From: JASHPR01 sp963844655
GTDB lineage: Bacteria > Actinomycetota > Actinomycetes > Streptosporangiales > Streptosporangiaceae
Direction of reading: 5' to 3'
DNA length: 64,000 nt
Assembly: GCA_963844655.1 (NCBI GenBank)
Contig: CAWJPA010000006.1
Coordinates: 682,001-746,000, forward strand
Each line of letters begins with the position of its first letter. The stretch's first letter is position 1. Shown piece by piece: positions 26,216 through 35,029 of the stretch. A program made the translations under genes and the position numbers. The notes under the pieces were generated by a model. It did not search any database. It worked only from the letters and a program-made list of their open reading frames with translations, and was not told where the DNA came from.

Positions 26216-27619
26216 ATGCCCGGGTCCGTGGATGTCGTCGTCGTCGGCGCCGGGCTGGCGGGCCTGGTCACGGCGCGGGAGGTGGCGGCCGCCGGGCTGG
26301 GCGTGACGGTGCTCGAGGCCAGGGACCGGGTCGGCGGCCGGCTGCTCAACGCGGAGCTGCCCGGCGCCGACGGCGAGATCGTGGAGGCCGGAGGCCAGTG
26401 GGTCGGGCCCGGCCAGGATCTCATCCTCGGGCTGATCAGGGAGCTCGGCCTGGACACGTTCCCGACCTACGACGCCGGTGCCAAGATCGCCGAACTGCGC
26501 GGCGCCAGAACGCGCTACCCCGGCCGCATCCCGCGGCTGAACCCCGCCGTGCTCGCGGACATCGCCCAGGGCCAGCTGCGGATGGACCGGGCGGCCCGGC
26601 GGGTGCCGCTGGACGCGCCCTGGAGCGCCCCGGGCGCGTGGCGTCTTGACGGCCAGACGTTCGCGACCTGGCTGCGCCGCCGGCTGGGCACCGCGAGCGG
26701 GCTGGCGTTCACCCGCCTGGTGACCGAGGCCGTATGGTGCGCCGAGCCCGAGGACATGTCGGCGCTCTGGGCCCTGTTCTACCTCCACTCCGGCGGCGGC
26801 GTCGACTCGCTGATCAACACCAGCGGCGGGGCCCAGCAGGACCGCATCGTCGGCGGGTCGCAGCGGATCGCGCTGGAGCTCGCGGCCAGGCGCGGCGACC
26901 GGGTGGTGACCGGCGCGCCGGTCCGCGAGATCGAGTGGGACAGCTCCGGGGTCGTGGTCCGCGCGGCCGGCCGGGAGATCAGGGCACGCCGCGCGGTGCT
27001 GGCCGTGCCGCCGCCGCTCGCCGCCCGCATCCGGTTCGAGCCCGGCCTGCCGCCCGAACGCGATCAGCTCACCCAGCGCATGCCCATGGGCTGGACGATC
27101 AAGGTGAACGTCGTCTACGACGAGCCGTTCTGGCGGGCCGACGGCCTGTCCGGCCAGGCCAACAGCGACGTGCGGCCGCTGGGCACGGTGTTCGACAACA
27201 GCCCGCCGTCCGGGCGGCCCGGGGTGCTGGTCGGCTTCCTCGAGGCCCGGCACGCCCAGGCCGCGGCCCGGCTCGACGAGAAGCAGCGCCGCGGCCTGGT
27301 CCTCGACGACCTGGCCGCCTACTTCGGTCCGCGGGCCCGGGACGCGACCGCGTACCTGGAACGTGACTGGGCCGCCGAGGAGTACACGCGGGGGTGCTAC
27401 GGCTCCTTTGCCACGCCGGGCACGCTGACCCGCTACGGCCGGGCCCTGCGCACCCCGGTGGGGCCGATCCACTGGGCCGGCACCGAGACCGCCACGCGCT
27501 GGGCCGGGTACATGGACGGCGCCGCGCAGTCCGGCCAGCGGGCCGCCCGCGAGGTCACCGCCGCCCTGGCCGCTGCTCCCCCGGCCACCAGCCCGGCTCC
27601 CGTGCCTGGTACGCCATGA
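26216..27619 (+). CDS. Flavin-containing amine oxidase
   Basis: 467 aa FAD enzyme of the monoamine oxidase family. N-terminal dinucleotide fold VVVVGAGLAGLVTAREV and LEARDRVGGRL; C-terminal FAD segment IHWAGTETATRWAGYMDGAA. Oxidises primary or polyamines to imines with H2O2 release. ATG preceded by AAAGAGG. Could be putrescine oxidase-like, but the substrate pocket cannot be judged here. Confidence 0.9.
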   Translation: MPGSVDVVVVGAGLAGLVTAREVAAAGLGVTVLEARDRVGGRLLNAELPGADGEIVEAGGQWVGPGQDLILGLIRELGLDTFPTYDAGAKIAELRGARTRYPGRIPRLNPAVLADIAQGQLRMDRAARRVPLDAPWSAPGAWRLDGQTFATWLRRRLGTASGLAFTRLVTEAVWCAEPEDMSALWALFYLHSGGGVDSLINTSGGAQQDRIVGGSQRIALELAARRGDRVVTGAPVREIEWDSSGVVVRAAGREIRARRAVLAVPPPLAARIRFEPGLPPERDQLTQRMPMGWTIKVNVVYDEPFWRADGLSGQANSDVRPLGTVFDNSPPSGRPGVLVGFLEARHAQAAARLDEKQRRGLVLDDLAAYFGPRARDATAYLERDWAAEEYTRGCYGSFATPGTLTRYGRALRTPVGPIHWAGTETATRWAGYMDGAAQSGQRAAREVTAALAAAPPATSPAPVPGTP

Positions 27620-27637
27620 CCGCGGCGTCGAGCGCCG

Positions 27638-28066
27638 TCAGCCGGTGCTTCGGCTCCGGCCGCGGAACTCGGCGATGACCGCGTCGCCGCGGCGGACGGT
27701 CACGTCGTAGACGCCGCTGCGGCCGTACCTGACCCGCTCCTGCGCGGTGGCCACGAGCACGTCGCCCTCCTGCACCGGGGCCACGAACGTGATGTCGGCC
27801 GCGGCGGCCACGGTGACCGGCCCGTGGCTGTTGCACGCGCACGCGAACGCGGTGTCGGCCAGCAGGAACACGATGCCGCCGTGCGCGCTCCCGTACCCGT
27901 TGAGCATCGCCGGGCCGATGGTCATCCGCACCACGGCCGCGCCGTTACCGACGCTGAGCAACTCCACCCCGAGGCCCCGCGCCGCCGTGTCGGCCGCGAA
28001 CATCGCCGCCGCCGGGCCGGCCGGCGGCGGGTCCGGCCGTGCGGGGGGCTCGCTCCCGGTCACCAT
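27638..28066 (-). CDS. PaaI-type hotdog-fold thioesterase
   Basis: 142 aa, hotdog fold with the PaaI signature NGYGSAHGGIVFLLADTAFA and ITFVAPVQEGDVL. Hydroxyphenylacetyl-CoA or related acyl-CoA thioesterases have this form. No paa catabolic genes are adjacent, so the CoA ester is unknown. The frame is open upstream through the neighbouring antisense gene; ATG 28066 gives the normal length. CAGGAT 6 nt upstream is a near-consensus -10. Confidence 0.87.
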   Translation of the reverse strand: MVTGSEPPARPDPPPAGPAAAMFAADTAARGLGVELLSVGNGAAVVRMTIGPAMLNGYGSAHGGIVFLLADTAFACACNSHGPVTVAAAADITFVAPVQEGDVLVATAQERVRYGRSGVYDVTVRRGDAVIAEFRGRSRSTG

Positions 28067-28111
28067 GCCCCTATCCTGCCGGTCCGGGGCCTGTCCAGTA
28101 CGGTGCGGTTC

Positions 28112-29395
28112 ATGATCTCGTACCGTCAGCCAGGAACCGTCCTCACCGACCGCACGTTCACCGTCCCGCTCGACCACGCCAAGCCGGACGGCGAGCAGAT
28201 CCAGGTTTTCGCGCGGGAGGTGGTCGCCACCGACAAGACCGCGGCCGACCTGCCGTGGCTGGTGTACTTCCAGGGCGGCCCCGGGTTCGGGTCGCCGCGG
28301 CCGGCCGGGCGGGAGGCCTGGCTGGACCGGGCGCTTGACGACTACCGGGTGCTGCTGCTCGACCAGCGCGGCACCGCCAGCTCCTCCCCGGTCAACCGGC
28401 GGACCCTGGCCGGGCTCGGCTCCGCCCAGGCTCAGGCCGACTTTATCGCGCTGTTCCGGGCCGACTCGATCGTCGCCGACGCCGAGCTGATCCGCCAGGA
28501 GGTAACCGGCGGGCAGCCGTGGAGCATCCTGGGCCAGAGCTTCGGCGGGTTCTGTGTAGTCTGCTACCTGTCCCAGGCCCCCGAGGGTGTCCGCGAGGCG
28601 TTCATCACCGGCGGCCTGCCCGGCCTCGACGTCACGGCCGACGACGTGTACCGGGCCACGTACCCGAAGGTGGCGCGGAAGAACGCGGAGCACTACGAGC
28701 GGTACCCGATGGATGTGCCGCGGGCCAAGGACATCGCCCGGCGGCTCGCGGCCGGCGACGTGCGGCTGCCCAACGGCGCGCCGCTGACCGTCGAGGCGTT
28801 CCAGACGTTCGGCCAGATGTTGGGCGCGAGCACCGGCAGTCACTCGCTGCACTACCTGCTCGAGGAGCCGTTCACGGGCGGCGACCTGTCCGACTACTTC
28901 CTGTACTGGGCCGGCTCCCGGCTGTCGTTCTCGGCCGCGCCGCTGTACGCCCTGGTGCACGAGGCGTGCTACGCCCAGGGCGGCCCGACCAACTGGGCGG
29001 CCCAGCGGGTCAGGGCCGAGTTCCCGCAGTTCGACGCCGTGGCCGCGCTGGACAGCGACGAGCCGCTGCTGTTCACCGGCGAGATGATCTACCCCTGGAT
29101 GTTCGAGAACGACCCGGTGCTCAAGCCGCTGGCCGAGGCCGGGGAGATCCTGGCCCAGCGCGACACCTGGCCACGGCTGTACGACGCGGAGCGGCTGCGG
29201 GCCAACGAGGTCCCCGCCGCGGCCGCCATTTACTTCGACGACATGTACGTGCCGGTGGAGTTCTCGGTGCCGACCGCGCGCACGATCCGGGGCCTGCGGC
29301 CCTGGGTCACGAACGAGTACGAGCACGACGGGCTGCGGGTCAGCGGCGGCGAGGTCCTTGACCGCCTGATCGCCATGGTCCGCGGCAACGCGTGA
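28112..29395 (+). CDS. Proline iminopeptidase-like alpha/beta hydrolase (S33)
   Basis: 427 aa. HGGPG-like oxyanion loop (YFQGGPGFGSP), LLLDQRGTASSSPV, nucleophile elbow GQSFGG, and a late EHDG His. Matches S33 prolyl aminopeptidases that remove N-terminal Pro. ATG 28112 follows TACGGT (28099-28104) by 7 nt, suggesting leaderless mRNA; the upstream open frame is shadow of the divergent thioesterase gene. Confidence 0.87.
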   Translation: MISYRQPGTVLTDRTFTVPLDHAKPDGEQIQVFAREVVATDKTAADLPWLVYFQGGPGFGSPRPAGREAWLDRALDDYRVLLLDQRGTASSSPVNRRTLAGLGSAQAQADFIALFRADSIVADAELIRQEVTGGQPWSILGQSFGGFCVVCYLSQAPEGVREAFITGGLPGLDVTADDVYRATYPKVARKNAEHYERYPMDVPRAKDIARRLAAGDVRLPNGAPLTVEAFQTFGQMLGASTGSHSLHYLLEEPFTGGDLSDYFLYWAGSRLSFSAAPLYALVHEACYAQGGPTNWAAQRVRAEFPQFDAVAALDSDEPLLFTGEMIYPWMFENDPVLKPLAEAGEILAQRDTWPRLYDAERLRANEVPAAAAIYFDDMYVPVEFSVPTARTIRGLRPWVTNEYEHDGLRVSGGEVLDRLIAMVRGNA

Positions 29396-29402
29396 ACGCG
29401 AG

Positions 29403-29452
29403 TTAGCTGGGACACTTTTCTGCGCATACGGACACACAAGTGTCCCAGCTAA
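29403..29452. terminator. 15-bp perfect-stem bidirectional terminator
   Basis: TTAGCTGGGACACTT (29403-29417) pairs completely with 29438-29452 across a 20-nt loop, between the convergent S33 peptidase and EF-Tu genes. It contains T/A-rich stem ends in both directions, fitting bidirectional termination. Confidence 0.75.
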
Positions 29453-29471
29453 TCTCTGTGCCGGGGCCTGC

Positions 29472-30650
29472 CTAGTCGAGCACGGCGGTCACCGTGCCGG
29501 CGCCCACGGTCTTGCCGCCTTCGCGGACCGCGAAGCCCAGCCCGGTGTCGAGCGCGACCGGCCGGCCCAGCGTCACGGTCAGGTCAACGGTGTCACCCGG
29601 GGCCGCGGTGCCGGGCGTACCCAGGTCGACCTCGCCGACCACGCTGGTGGTGCGGACGAAGAACTGCGGCCGGTAGCCCGTGCTGACCGGCGTGTGCCGG
29701 CCGCCCTCGGCCGCGCTCAGCAGGTGCACGGTGGCGGCGAACCTGGTGTGCGCGGCGAGGCTGCCCGGGGCGGCCACGACCTGGCCGCGGCGGACCTGGT
29801 TGCGGCGCACGCCGCGCAGCAGCAGCGCCGCGCTGTCGCCCGCCTCGCCGCGCTCCATCGGCTTGCCGAACGTCTCGACACCGGTGACCACGGCGGTGAG
29901 CCGGCTGCCGAGCCCGACCGCCTCGACGGTGTCGCCAACCCGGACGGTGCCGCGCTCCACGGCCCCGGTCACCACCGTGCCGCGGCCGCTGATCGTCAGC
30001 ACGTTCTCCACCGGCATCAGGAACGGGGCGCCGGTGTACCGGGCGGGCACGGGCACGTGCGCGTCCACCGCGTCCAGCAGCGCGCCGACGGCCGCGGTCC
30101 AGCCGGCGTCGCCCGCCAGCGCCCGCAGCGCCGAGACCCGGATCACCGGCGTCCCGTCGCCGGGGTAGCCGCAGCCCGACAGCAGCTCCCGCACCTCCAG
30201 CTCGACCAGGTCGGCGAGCTCCGGGTCCGCGGCGTCGGCCTTGTTGAGTGCCACGACGATGTGCCCCACGCCGACCTGGCGGGCGAGCAGGACGTGCTCG
30301 CGGGTCTGCGGCATCACGCCGTCGAGCGCGGACACGACGAGGATCGCGCCGTCGATCTGGGCCGCGCCGGTGATCATGTTCTTCACGTAGTCCGCGTGGC
30401 CCGGCATGTCCACGTGCGCGTAGTGCCGGGTGGCCGTCTCGTACTCGACGTGCGTGGTGTTGATGGTGATGCCGCGCACGACCTCCTCGGGCGCCCGGTC
30501 GATCCGCTCGAACGGCACGTACGCGGCCGTCCCCTGGCCGGCCAGGAACTTGGTGATCGCGGCCGTCAGGGTGGTCTTGCCGTGGTCGACGTGCCCCATC
30601 GTGCCGATGTTGAGGTGTGGCTTGGTGCGCGTGAAGACCTGCTTGGGCAT
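29472..30650 (-). CDS. tuf: Divergent EF-Tu (tuf3-like)
   Basis: 392 aa elongation factor Tu with all GTPase motifs: G1 GHVDHGKTT (residues 19-27), switch I RGITI, G3 DMPGH, G4 NKAD, and domains II and III to the end. It departs from housekeeping EF-Tu: G3 has Met in place of the conserved Cys, switch I reads EEVVRGITINTTHVEY, and the C-terminus ends TVTAVLD rather than basic. It stands alone, without rpsL-rpsG-fusA. Streptomyces tuf3 is the closest known analogue. AGGAAGGA precedes ATG 30650; an upstream in-frame ATG at 30674 is not needed. Confidence 0.9.
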   Translation of the reverse strand: MPKQVFTRTKPHLNIGTMGHVDHGKTTLTAAITKFLAGQGTAAYVPFERIDRAPEEVVRGITINTTHVEYETATRHYAHVDMPGHADYVKNMITGAAQIDGAILVVSALDGVMPQTREHVLLARQVGVGHIVVALNKADAADPELADLVELEVRELLSGCGYPGDGTPVIRVSALRALAGDAGWTAAVGALLDAVDAHVPVPARYTGAPFLMPVENVLTISGRGTVVTGAVERGTVRVGDTVEAVGLGSRLTAVVTGVETFGKPMERGEAGDSAALLLRGVRRNQVRRGQVVAAPGSLAAHTRFAATVHLLSAAEGGRHTPVSTGYRPQFFVRTTSVVGEVDLGTPGTAAPGDTVDLTVTLGRPVALDTGLGFAVREGGKTVGAGTVTAVLD

Positions 30651-31034
30651 GTTCCTTCCTCCGATGCGTCGCAACAGGCTGGTGAGACCCGCAGGCTGGG
30701 CCGACCCTCCCCCGCGGGGCCTCCCGGCCGCCCGTGGTCGGGCTGGGCCGGCGGGCTGGGAAGGGTCAGCGTCGCTCGACGCTCAGGGCCTTGGCCGCGG
30801 TCGCGCGCATCAGGGCAGCCGCCGCCCCGCCCGCGACCGCGGGCGTGAGGAAGGCGGCGTGCCGGAACATACCGTCAATGATCGGCTCGGGCCCCGTGCC
30901 GGGCCAATGATTTTCCGCCGGGTCCGGGCAGGAGGCCGGGGCCGAAAGCCGGGCTGACCTGATCGCCCGGCCCCGGCCAGTGTTCCTAATAGGTAGTTGC
31001 GGTCAAGCAACTGATTCGCGATAGACTCAACCAA
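30651..31034. other. Intergenic region between divergent tuf and MFS genes
   Basis: 384 bp without a credible ORF. It holds a hairpin AGCGTCG/CGACGCT (30768-30783) and GC-rich tracts in the tuf leader side, and near the other end an operator-like dyad and -10 element of the MFS gene. Confidence 0.6.
30995..31027 (+). promoter_or_regulatory. Dyad operator and -10 element of the MFS gene
   Basis: AGTTGC-N6-GCAACT (30995-31012) overlaps the expected -35 position (TTGCGG 30997-31002). TAGACT (31022-31027) ends 7 nt before GTG 31035. A repressor bound to the dyad would block the promoter. Confidence 0.55.
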
Positions 31035-33059
31035 GTGCGGACGATCGCTGAACTAGGCCAGGCCGGAAGCAACGGCTCCCGAAGCGGCGGCGACCGTTAC
31101 AGATGGGTAGCGCTCTCCAACACCACCCTCAGCATGACGATGGCGACGATCGACGCCTCCATCGTGATCATCGCAATGCCCGCGATCTTCCGCGGCATCC
31201 ACCTGAACCCGTTGACGCCAGGCAACATCAGCTACCTGCTGTGGATGATCATGGGCTACCTGCTGGTCCAGTCCGTGGCGGTGGTGACGCTCGGCCGGCT
31301 CGGCGACATGTACGGCCGGGTCAAGATCTACAACCTCGGCTTCGTGGTGTTCACGCTGGCCTCGATCGCCCTGTCGCTGGACCCGTTCCTCGGCAGCGCC
31401 GGCGCGCTGTGGCTGATCGGCTGGCGCGTGGTCCAGGCGTTCGGCGGGGCCATGCTGATGGCCAACTCGGCCGCGATCCTGACCGACGCGTTCCCCGCCA
31501 ACAAGCGCGGCATGGCCCTGGGCGTGAACCAGATCGCGGGCATCTCCGGGCAGTTCGTGGGGCTGCTGCTCGGCGGCCTGCTCGCCGCCTGGGACTGGCG
31601 CGCGGTGTTCTGGATCAACGTGCCGATCGGGATCTTCGGCACGATCTGGGCCTACGTCAGCCTGCGCGAGATCGCCACCACCAGGCGGGCCCGCATCGAC
31701 TGGGCCGGGAACGTCACGTTCTTCCTCGGCGCCGCCGCTCTGCTGGCCGCGATCACCTACGGCATCCAGCCCTACGGCGGCCACCCCACCGGGTGGACCA
31801 ACCCCTGGGTGCTGGCCGGCCTGATCGGCGGCGTCGTGCTGCTGGTCACGTTCGGGATCATCGAGACCAAGATCGCGGAACCCATGTTCCGGATGAACCT
31901 GTTCCGGATCCGGGCGTTCGCGGCCGGGAACGCGGCCAGCCTGATGGGCTCGATCGCCCGCGGCGGGCTGCAGTTCATGCTGGTCATCTGGCTGGCCGGG
32001 ATCTGGCTGCCGCTGCACGGCTACAACTATGTCGACACGCCCCTGTGGGCAGGCATCTACATGCTGCCGCTCACCGCGGGGTTCCTGATCGCGGGCCCGA
32101 TCTCCGGGGCGCTGTCGGACCGGTACGGCCCGCGCCCGTTCGCCACCGCCGGCCTGCTGCTGGCCGCGTGCGCGTTCACCGGGCTGATGCTGCTGCCGGT
32201 CAACTTCCCCTACTGGCTGTTCGCGCTGATCATCTTCGGCAACGGCGTCGGCTCCGGGCTGTTCGCCTCGCCCAACACATCGGCCATCATGAGCAGCGTC
32301 CCGGCCGAGCACCGCGGCGCCGCGTCCGGGATGCGCTCCACGTTCCAGAACTCCGGCATGTCGCTGTCGATCGGCATCTTCTTCTCGCTGATGATCGCCG
32401 GGCTGGCCAGCACGCTCCCGCGCACGCTGACCAGCGGCCTGCGGGCCCAGGGCGTCCCGGCCGCCATCGCCGCGCACATCGGCAACCTGCCCCCGGTGAG
32501 CACGCTGTTCTCCGCGCTGCTCGGGTACAACCCGGTGCGCGGCCTGCTGGCCCCGTCCGGCGAGCTGAGCAGGCTGCCACGGCACAACGTCGACGTGCTG
32601 ACCGGCAAGCAGTTCTTCCCGAACCTGATCTCCGGCCCGTTCCACCACGGCCTGATCATCGTGTTCAGCGCGGCGGTCGCGATGTCGGTGGCCGGCGCGC
32701 TGATCTCGCTGCTGCGCGGTCGGCAGTTCTACTACGACGACGCGGGCGCGGCCGCCGCGGCCGCCCCGATACCGCCCGCGCGCACTGTGCCTTCCATCCC
32801 GAACGCAAACTCCTCGGCCTGGCTCACCCGCCCGCCGGACGGACCCTGCGCGGGCCGAGGGCAGCGCCTAGCCGCTCAGGACTTGACCAGGCGCGAGACG
32901 GCCGCGGCGGCCTCGCGAACCTTCTCCTTGGCCTCCGGGCCGCCCTCCTCGATGGCCTCGGTCACGCAGTGGCCGAGATGGTCTTCGAGCAGCCCGAGCG
33001 CCACCGCCTGCAGCGCCCTGGTCACCGCGGAGACCTGGGTGAGCACGTCGATGCAGTAG
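31035..33059 (+). CDS. Large MFS transporter with C-terminal extension antisense to csoR
   Basis: 674 aa. The transporter part (about 590 residues, roughly 14 transmembrane segments, motifs TLGRLGDMYGRVKIYNLGF and GWRVVQAFGGAMLMANSAA) ends near LLRGRQFYYDDAG. The remaining 80 or so residues have poor coding character and run 184 bp into the antisense csoR gene. A stop in the next frame at 32869-32871 lies just before the csoR stop, so a one-base indel near 32750 may have removed the native terminus. GTG start, leaderless promoter. Confidence 0.8.
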   Translation: MRTIAELGQAGSNGSRSGGDRYRWVALSNTTLSMTMATIDASIVIIAMPAIFRGIHLNPLTPGNISYLLWMIMGYLLVQSVAVVTLGRLGDMYGRVKIYNLGFVVFTLASIALSLDPFLGSAGALWLIGWRVVQAFGGAMLMANSAAILTDAFPANKRGMALGVNQIAGISGQFVGLLLGGLLAAWDWRAVFWINVPIGIFGTIWAYVSLREIATTRRARIDWAGNVTFFLGAAALLAAITYGIQPYGGHPTGWTNPWVLAGLIGGVVLLVTFGIIETKIAEPMFRMNLFRIRAFAAGNAASLMGSIARGGLQFMLVIWLAGIWLPLHGYNYVDTPLWAGIYMLPLTAGFLIAGPISGALSDRYGPRPFATAGLLLAACAFTGLMLLPVNFPYWLFALIIFGNGVGSGLFASPNTSAIMSSVPAEHRGAASGMRSTFQNSGMSLSIGIFFSLMIAGLASTLPRTLTSGLRAQGVPAAIAAHIGNLPPVSTLFSALLGYNPVRGLLAPSGELSRLPRHNVDVLTGKQFFPNLISGPFHHGLIIVFSAAVAMSVAGALISLLRGRQFYYDDAGAAAAAAPIPPARTVPSIPNANSSAWLTRPPDGPCAGRGQRLAAQDLTRRETAAAASRTFSLASGPPSSMASVTQWPRWSSSSPSATACSALVTAETWVSTSMQ

Positions 33060-33157
33060 ACGTCCTCATCCACCATGCGCTGCAGCCCGCGCACCTGACC
33101 CTCGATCCGGCGCAGCCGCTTCAGGTACGCGTCCTTGTCCTGCGTATACCCTCGCAC
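32876..33157 (-). CDS. csoR: CsoR-type copper-sensing repressor
   Basis: 93 aa, all-helical DUF156 protein. The Cu(I) ligands Cys35 (VYCIDVL), His60 and Cys64 (EDHLGHC) are at the exact spacing of M. tuberculosis CsoR. RLRRIEGQVRGLQRMV is the DNA-binding helix. No copA or copZ is adjacent, so it acts in trans. GTG 33157 is preceded by TAATCT at 6 nt, a leaderless arrangement. Confidence 0.92.
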   Translation of the reverse strand: MRGYTQDKDAYLKRLRRIEGQVRGLQRMVDEDVYCIDVLTQVSAVTRALQAVALGLLEDHLGHCVTEAIEEGGPEAKEKVREAAAAVSRLVKS

Positions 33158-33299
33158 AGCTAGAGATTACCCCGCCCAGGTCACCGGCACCCTGGCCTAG
33201 GCTGCGCGGACGTCTGGGGTCGTCCCCAGGCGGCCAGCGCGGCGAAGCCGGTGCCAGCCGCGACGGCCGGCCGGAGGTCGGCCCGAGCGGATGGCACGC

Positions 33300-33327
33300 G
33301 GGGGGGGTCCTGGGGGGTCGTCCCCCC
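33300..33327. promoter_or_regulatory. G8 tract and G6/C6 hairpin upstream of fmdB
   Basis: Eight consecutive G (33300-33307) followed by a G6-TCGT-C6 hairpin (33312-33327), about 25 bp before the start of the FmdB gene and overlapping its promoter. Confidence 0.55.
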
Positions 33328-33352
33328 GGGCTAATACAGCTAGACTTAGCTC

Positions 33353-33568
33353 GTGCCGCGATACGAGTACCGCTGCCGCGCCTGCGGCGACACGTTCGAG
33401 CGGACCCGCCCGATGAGCGAGTCGTCCGCGCCATGCACCTGCCCGCAGGGCCACGACGACACGGTGAAGCTGCTGTCCACCGTCTCGGTCGGCGGCCGGG
33501 CCGGCTCCGCGGGGCCGGCGTCCTCCGGCGGGGGCGGCTGCTGCGGCGGGGCCTGCGGCTGCGGCTGA
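33353..33568 (+). CDS. FmdB-type zinc ribbon protein
   Basis: 71 aa. N-terminal zinc ribbon MPRYEYRCRACGDTFERT with a second Cys pair in APCTCPQG, then a Gly/Ser/Cys-rich tail (GGGGCCGGACGCG). FmdB-family regulators are small, widespread and poorly understood. GTG 33353 lies 6 nt after TAGACT (33341-33346), so likely leaderless. Stop is 5 bp from the convergent sthA stop. Confidence 0.85.
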   Translation: MPRYEYRCRACGDTFERTRPMSESSAPCTCPQGHDDTVKLLSTVSVGGRAGSAGPASSGGGGCCGGACGCG

Positions 33569-33573
33569 CCGTC

Positions 33574-35007
33574 TTACCCGGCGAACCGCTCGATCTGGCG
33601 CATCTTGTTGGTCGCGTCCAGCGCCGCGACCTTGTACGACTCGGCTAGTGTCGGGTAGTTGAAGACGGCGTCCACCAGGTAGTCGATGGTGCCGCCGCAG
33701 CCCATCACCGCCTGGCCGATGTGCACAAGCTCGGTGGCGCCGGTGCCGAACACGTGCACGCCGAGCAGCGTGCGGTCGTCCGGCGAGACCAGCAGCTTGA
33801 GCACCCCGTAGGAGTCACCGATGATCTGCCCGCGGGCCAGCTCCCGGTAGCGGGACACGCCGACCTCGAACGGCACGCACTCGGCGGTGAGCTGGTCCTC
33901 TGTCTTACCGATGAAGCTGATCTCCGGCAGGCTGTAGATCCCGATCGGCTGCAGCAGGTGCGCGGTGTGCACCGGCTCACCGCAGGCGTGGTGCGCGGCC
34001 AGGCGCCCCTGCTCCATGGACGTGGCGGCCAGGGCGGGGAACCCGATCACGTCACCCACCGCGTAAATGTGCGGCACCGTGGTCCGGAAGAACTCATCCA
34101 CCTCGATCCGGCCACGCTTGTCCGCGCTCAGCCCGGCCGCCTCCAGGTTGAGGTCCTCGGTGGCACCCTGGCGGCCCGCGGAGTACAGGACCGTCTCGGC
34201 CGGGATCCGCTTGCCGCTGGCCAGCGTCGTGATCGCGCCCCCGTCATGGGCCTCGACCGAGGTGACGGTCTCGCCGAACCGGAACGTCACCGCGAGATCC
34301 CGCAGGTGGTACTTGAGGGCCTCGACGACCTCCAGGTCGCAGAACTCCAGCATCCGCTCGCGCTGCTCCACGACCGTCACCTTGGTGCCCAGGGCGGCGA
34401 ACATCGACGCGTACTCGATGCCGATCACCCCGGCGCCCGCCACCAGCATCGACCGCGGAACCCGCTGCACGTGCAGGACCCCGTCCGCGTCGATGATCGT
34501 CTTCTCGTCGAAGGCGACGCTGTCGGGCCGGGCGGGCCTGGTGCCGGTCGCGATCACGATGTCCTTGGCGCTGGCCTGGCTCATCCGGCCGTCGTCGTCG
34601 GTCACCTCGACCGTGTTGGGGCCGGTGAACCGCCCGGTGCCGGCCAGGATCGTGACCCCGTTCCGCACCAGCTGGCTGCGCACGACGTCGCTCTCCCGGC
34701 CGACGACGTGCTGGGTCCTGGCGGTCAGGTCCGCGATCGTGATCTCTTCCTTGACCCGGTACGCCTGCCCGTACATCTCGCGCTGGTCCAGGCCGGTCAG
34801 GTAGAGCACAGCCTCCCTGAGCGTCTTGGACGGGATCGTGCCGGTGTTCAGGCACACCCCGCCGAGCATCCGCGGCCGCTCAACGACGGCCACCCGGCGC
34901 TCCAGCTTGGCCGCGGCGATCGCAGCCTTCTGCCCGCCGGGTCCTGAGCCGATGACTACCAGGTCGAAGTCATGCACCCCCTTAGTGTGACTAAGCCGAC
35001 CTGGCAT
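33574..35007 (-). CDS. sthA: Soluble pyridine nucleotide transhydrogenase
   Basis: 477 aa flavoprotein disulfide reductase family. FAD site VVIGSGPGGQKAA, a TIPSK loop with only one of the two redox Cys (GGVCLNTGTIPSKTLREA), NAD site VAGAGVIGIEYASM, and the C-terminal dimer domain (VFNYPTLAESYKVAA). Loss of the second Cys separates SthA from lipoamide dehydrogenase. Interconverts NADPH and NADH. Start is ATG 35007 or GTG 34977; a CTTAGT/ACTAAG dyad (34981-34995) lies between them. Confidence 0.93.
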   Translation of the reverse strand: MPGRLSHTKGVHDFDLVVIGSGPGGQKAAIAAAKLERRVAVVERPRMLGGVCLNTGTIPSKTLREAVLYLTGLDQREMYGQAYRVKEEITIADLTARTQHVVGRESDVVRSQLVRNGVTILAGTGRFTGPNTVEVTDDDGRMSQASAKDIVIATGTRPARPDSVAFDEKTIIDADGVLHVQRVPRSMLVAGAGVIGIEYASMFAALGTKVTVVEQRERMLEFCDLEVVEALKYHLRDLAVTFRFGETVTSVEAHDGGAITTLASGKRIPAETVLYSAGRQGATEDLNLEAAGLSADKRGRIEVDEFFRTTVPHIYAVGDVIGFPALAATSMEQGRLAAHHACGEPVHTAHLLQPIGIYSLPEISFIGKTEDQLTAECVPFEVGVSRYRELARGQIIGDSYGVLKLLVSPDDRTLLGVHVFGTGATELVHIGQAVMGCGGTIDYLVDAVFNYPTLAESYKVAALDATNKMRQIERFAG

Positions 35008-35029
35008 GGAAAGCCCGTAACCGCCCTGT

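Noticed and set aside
27638..29437. 599-aa minus-strand frame
   Set aside because: Only the last 142 residues (PaaI thioesterase) are real; the rest is shadow of the S33 peptidase gene.
29403..29452. 15-bp inverted repeat as transposon end
   Set aside because: No transposase or target duplication; position between convergent genes fits a terminator.
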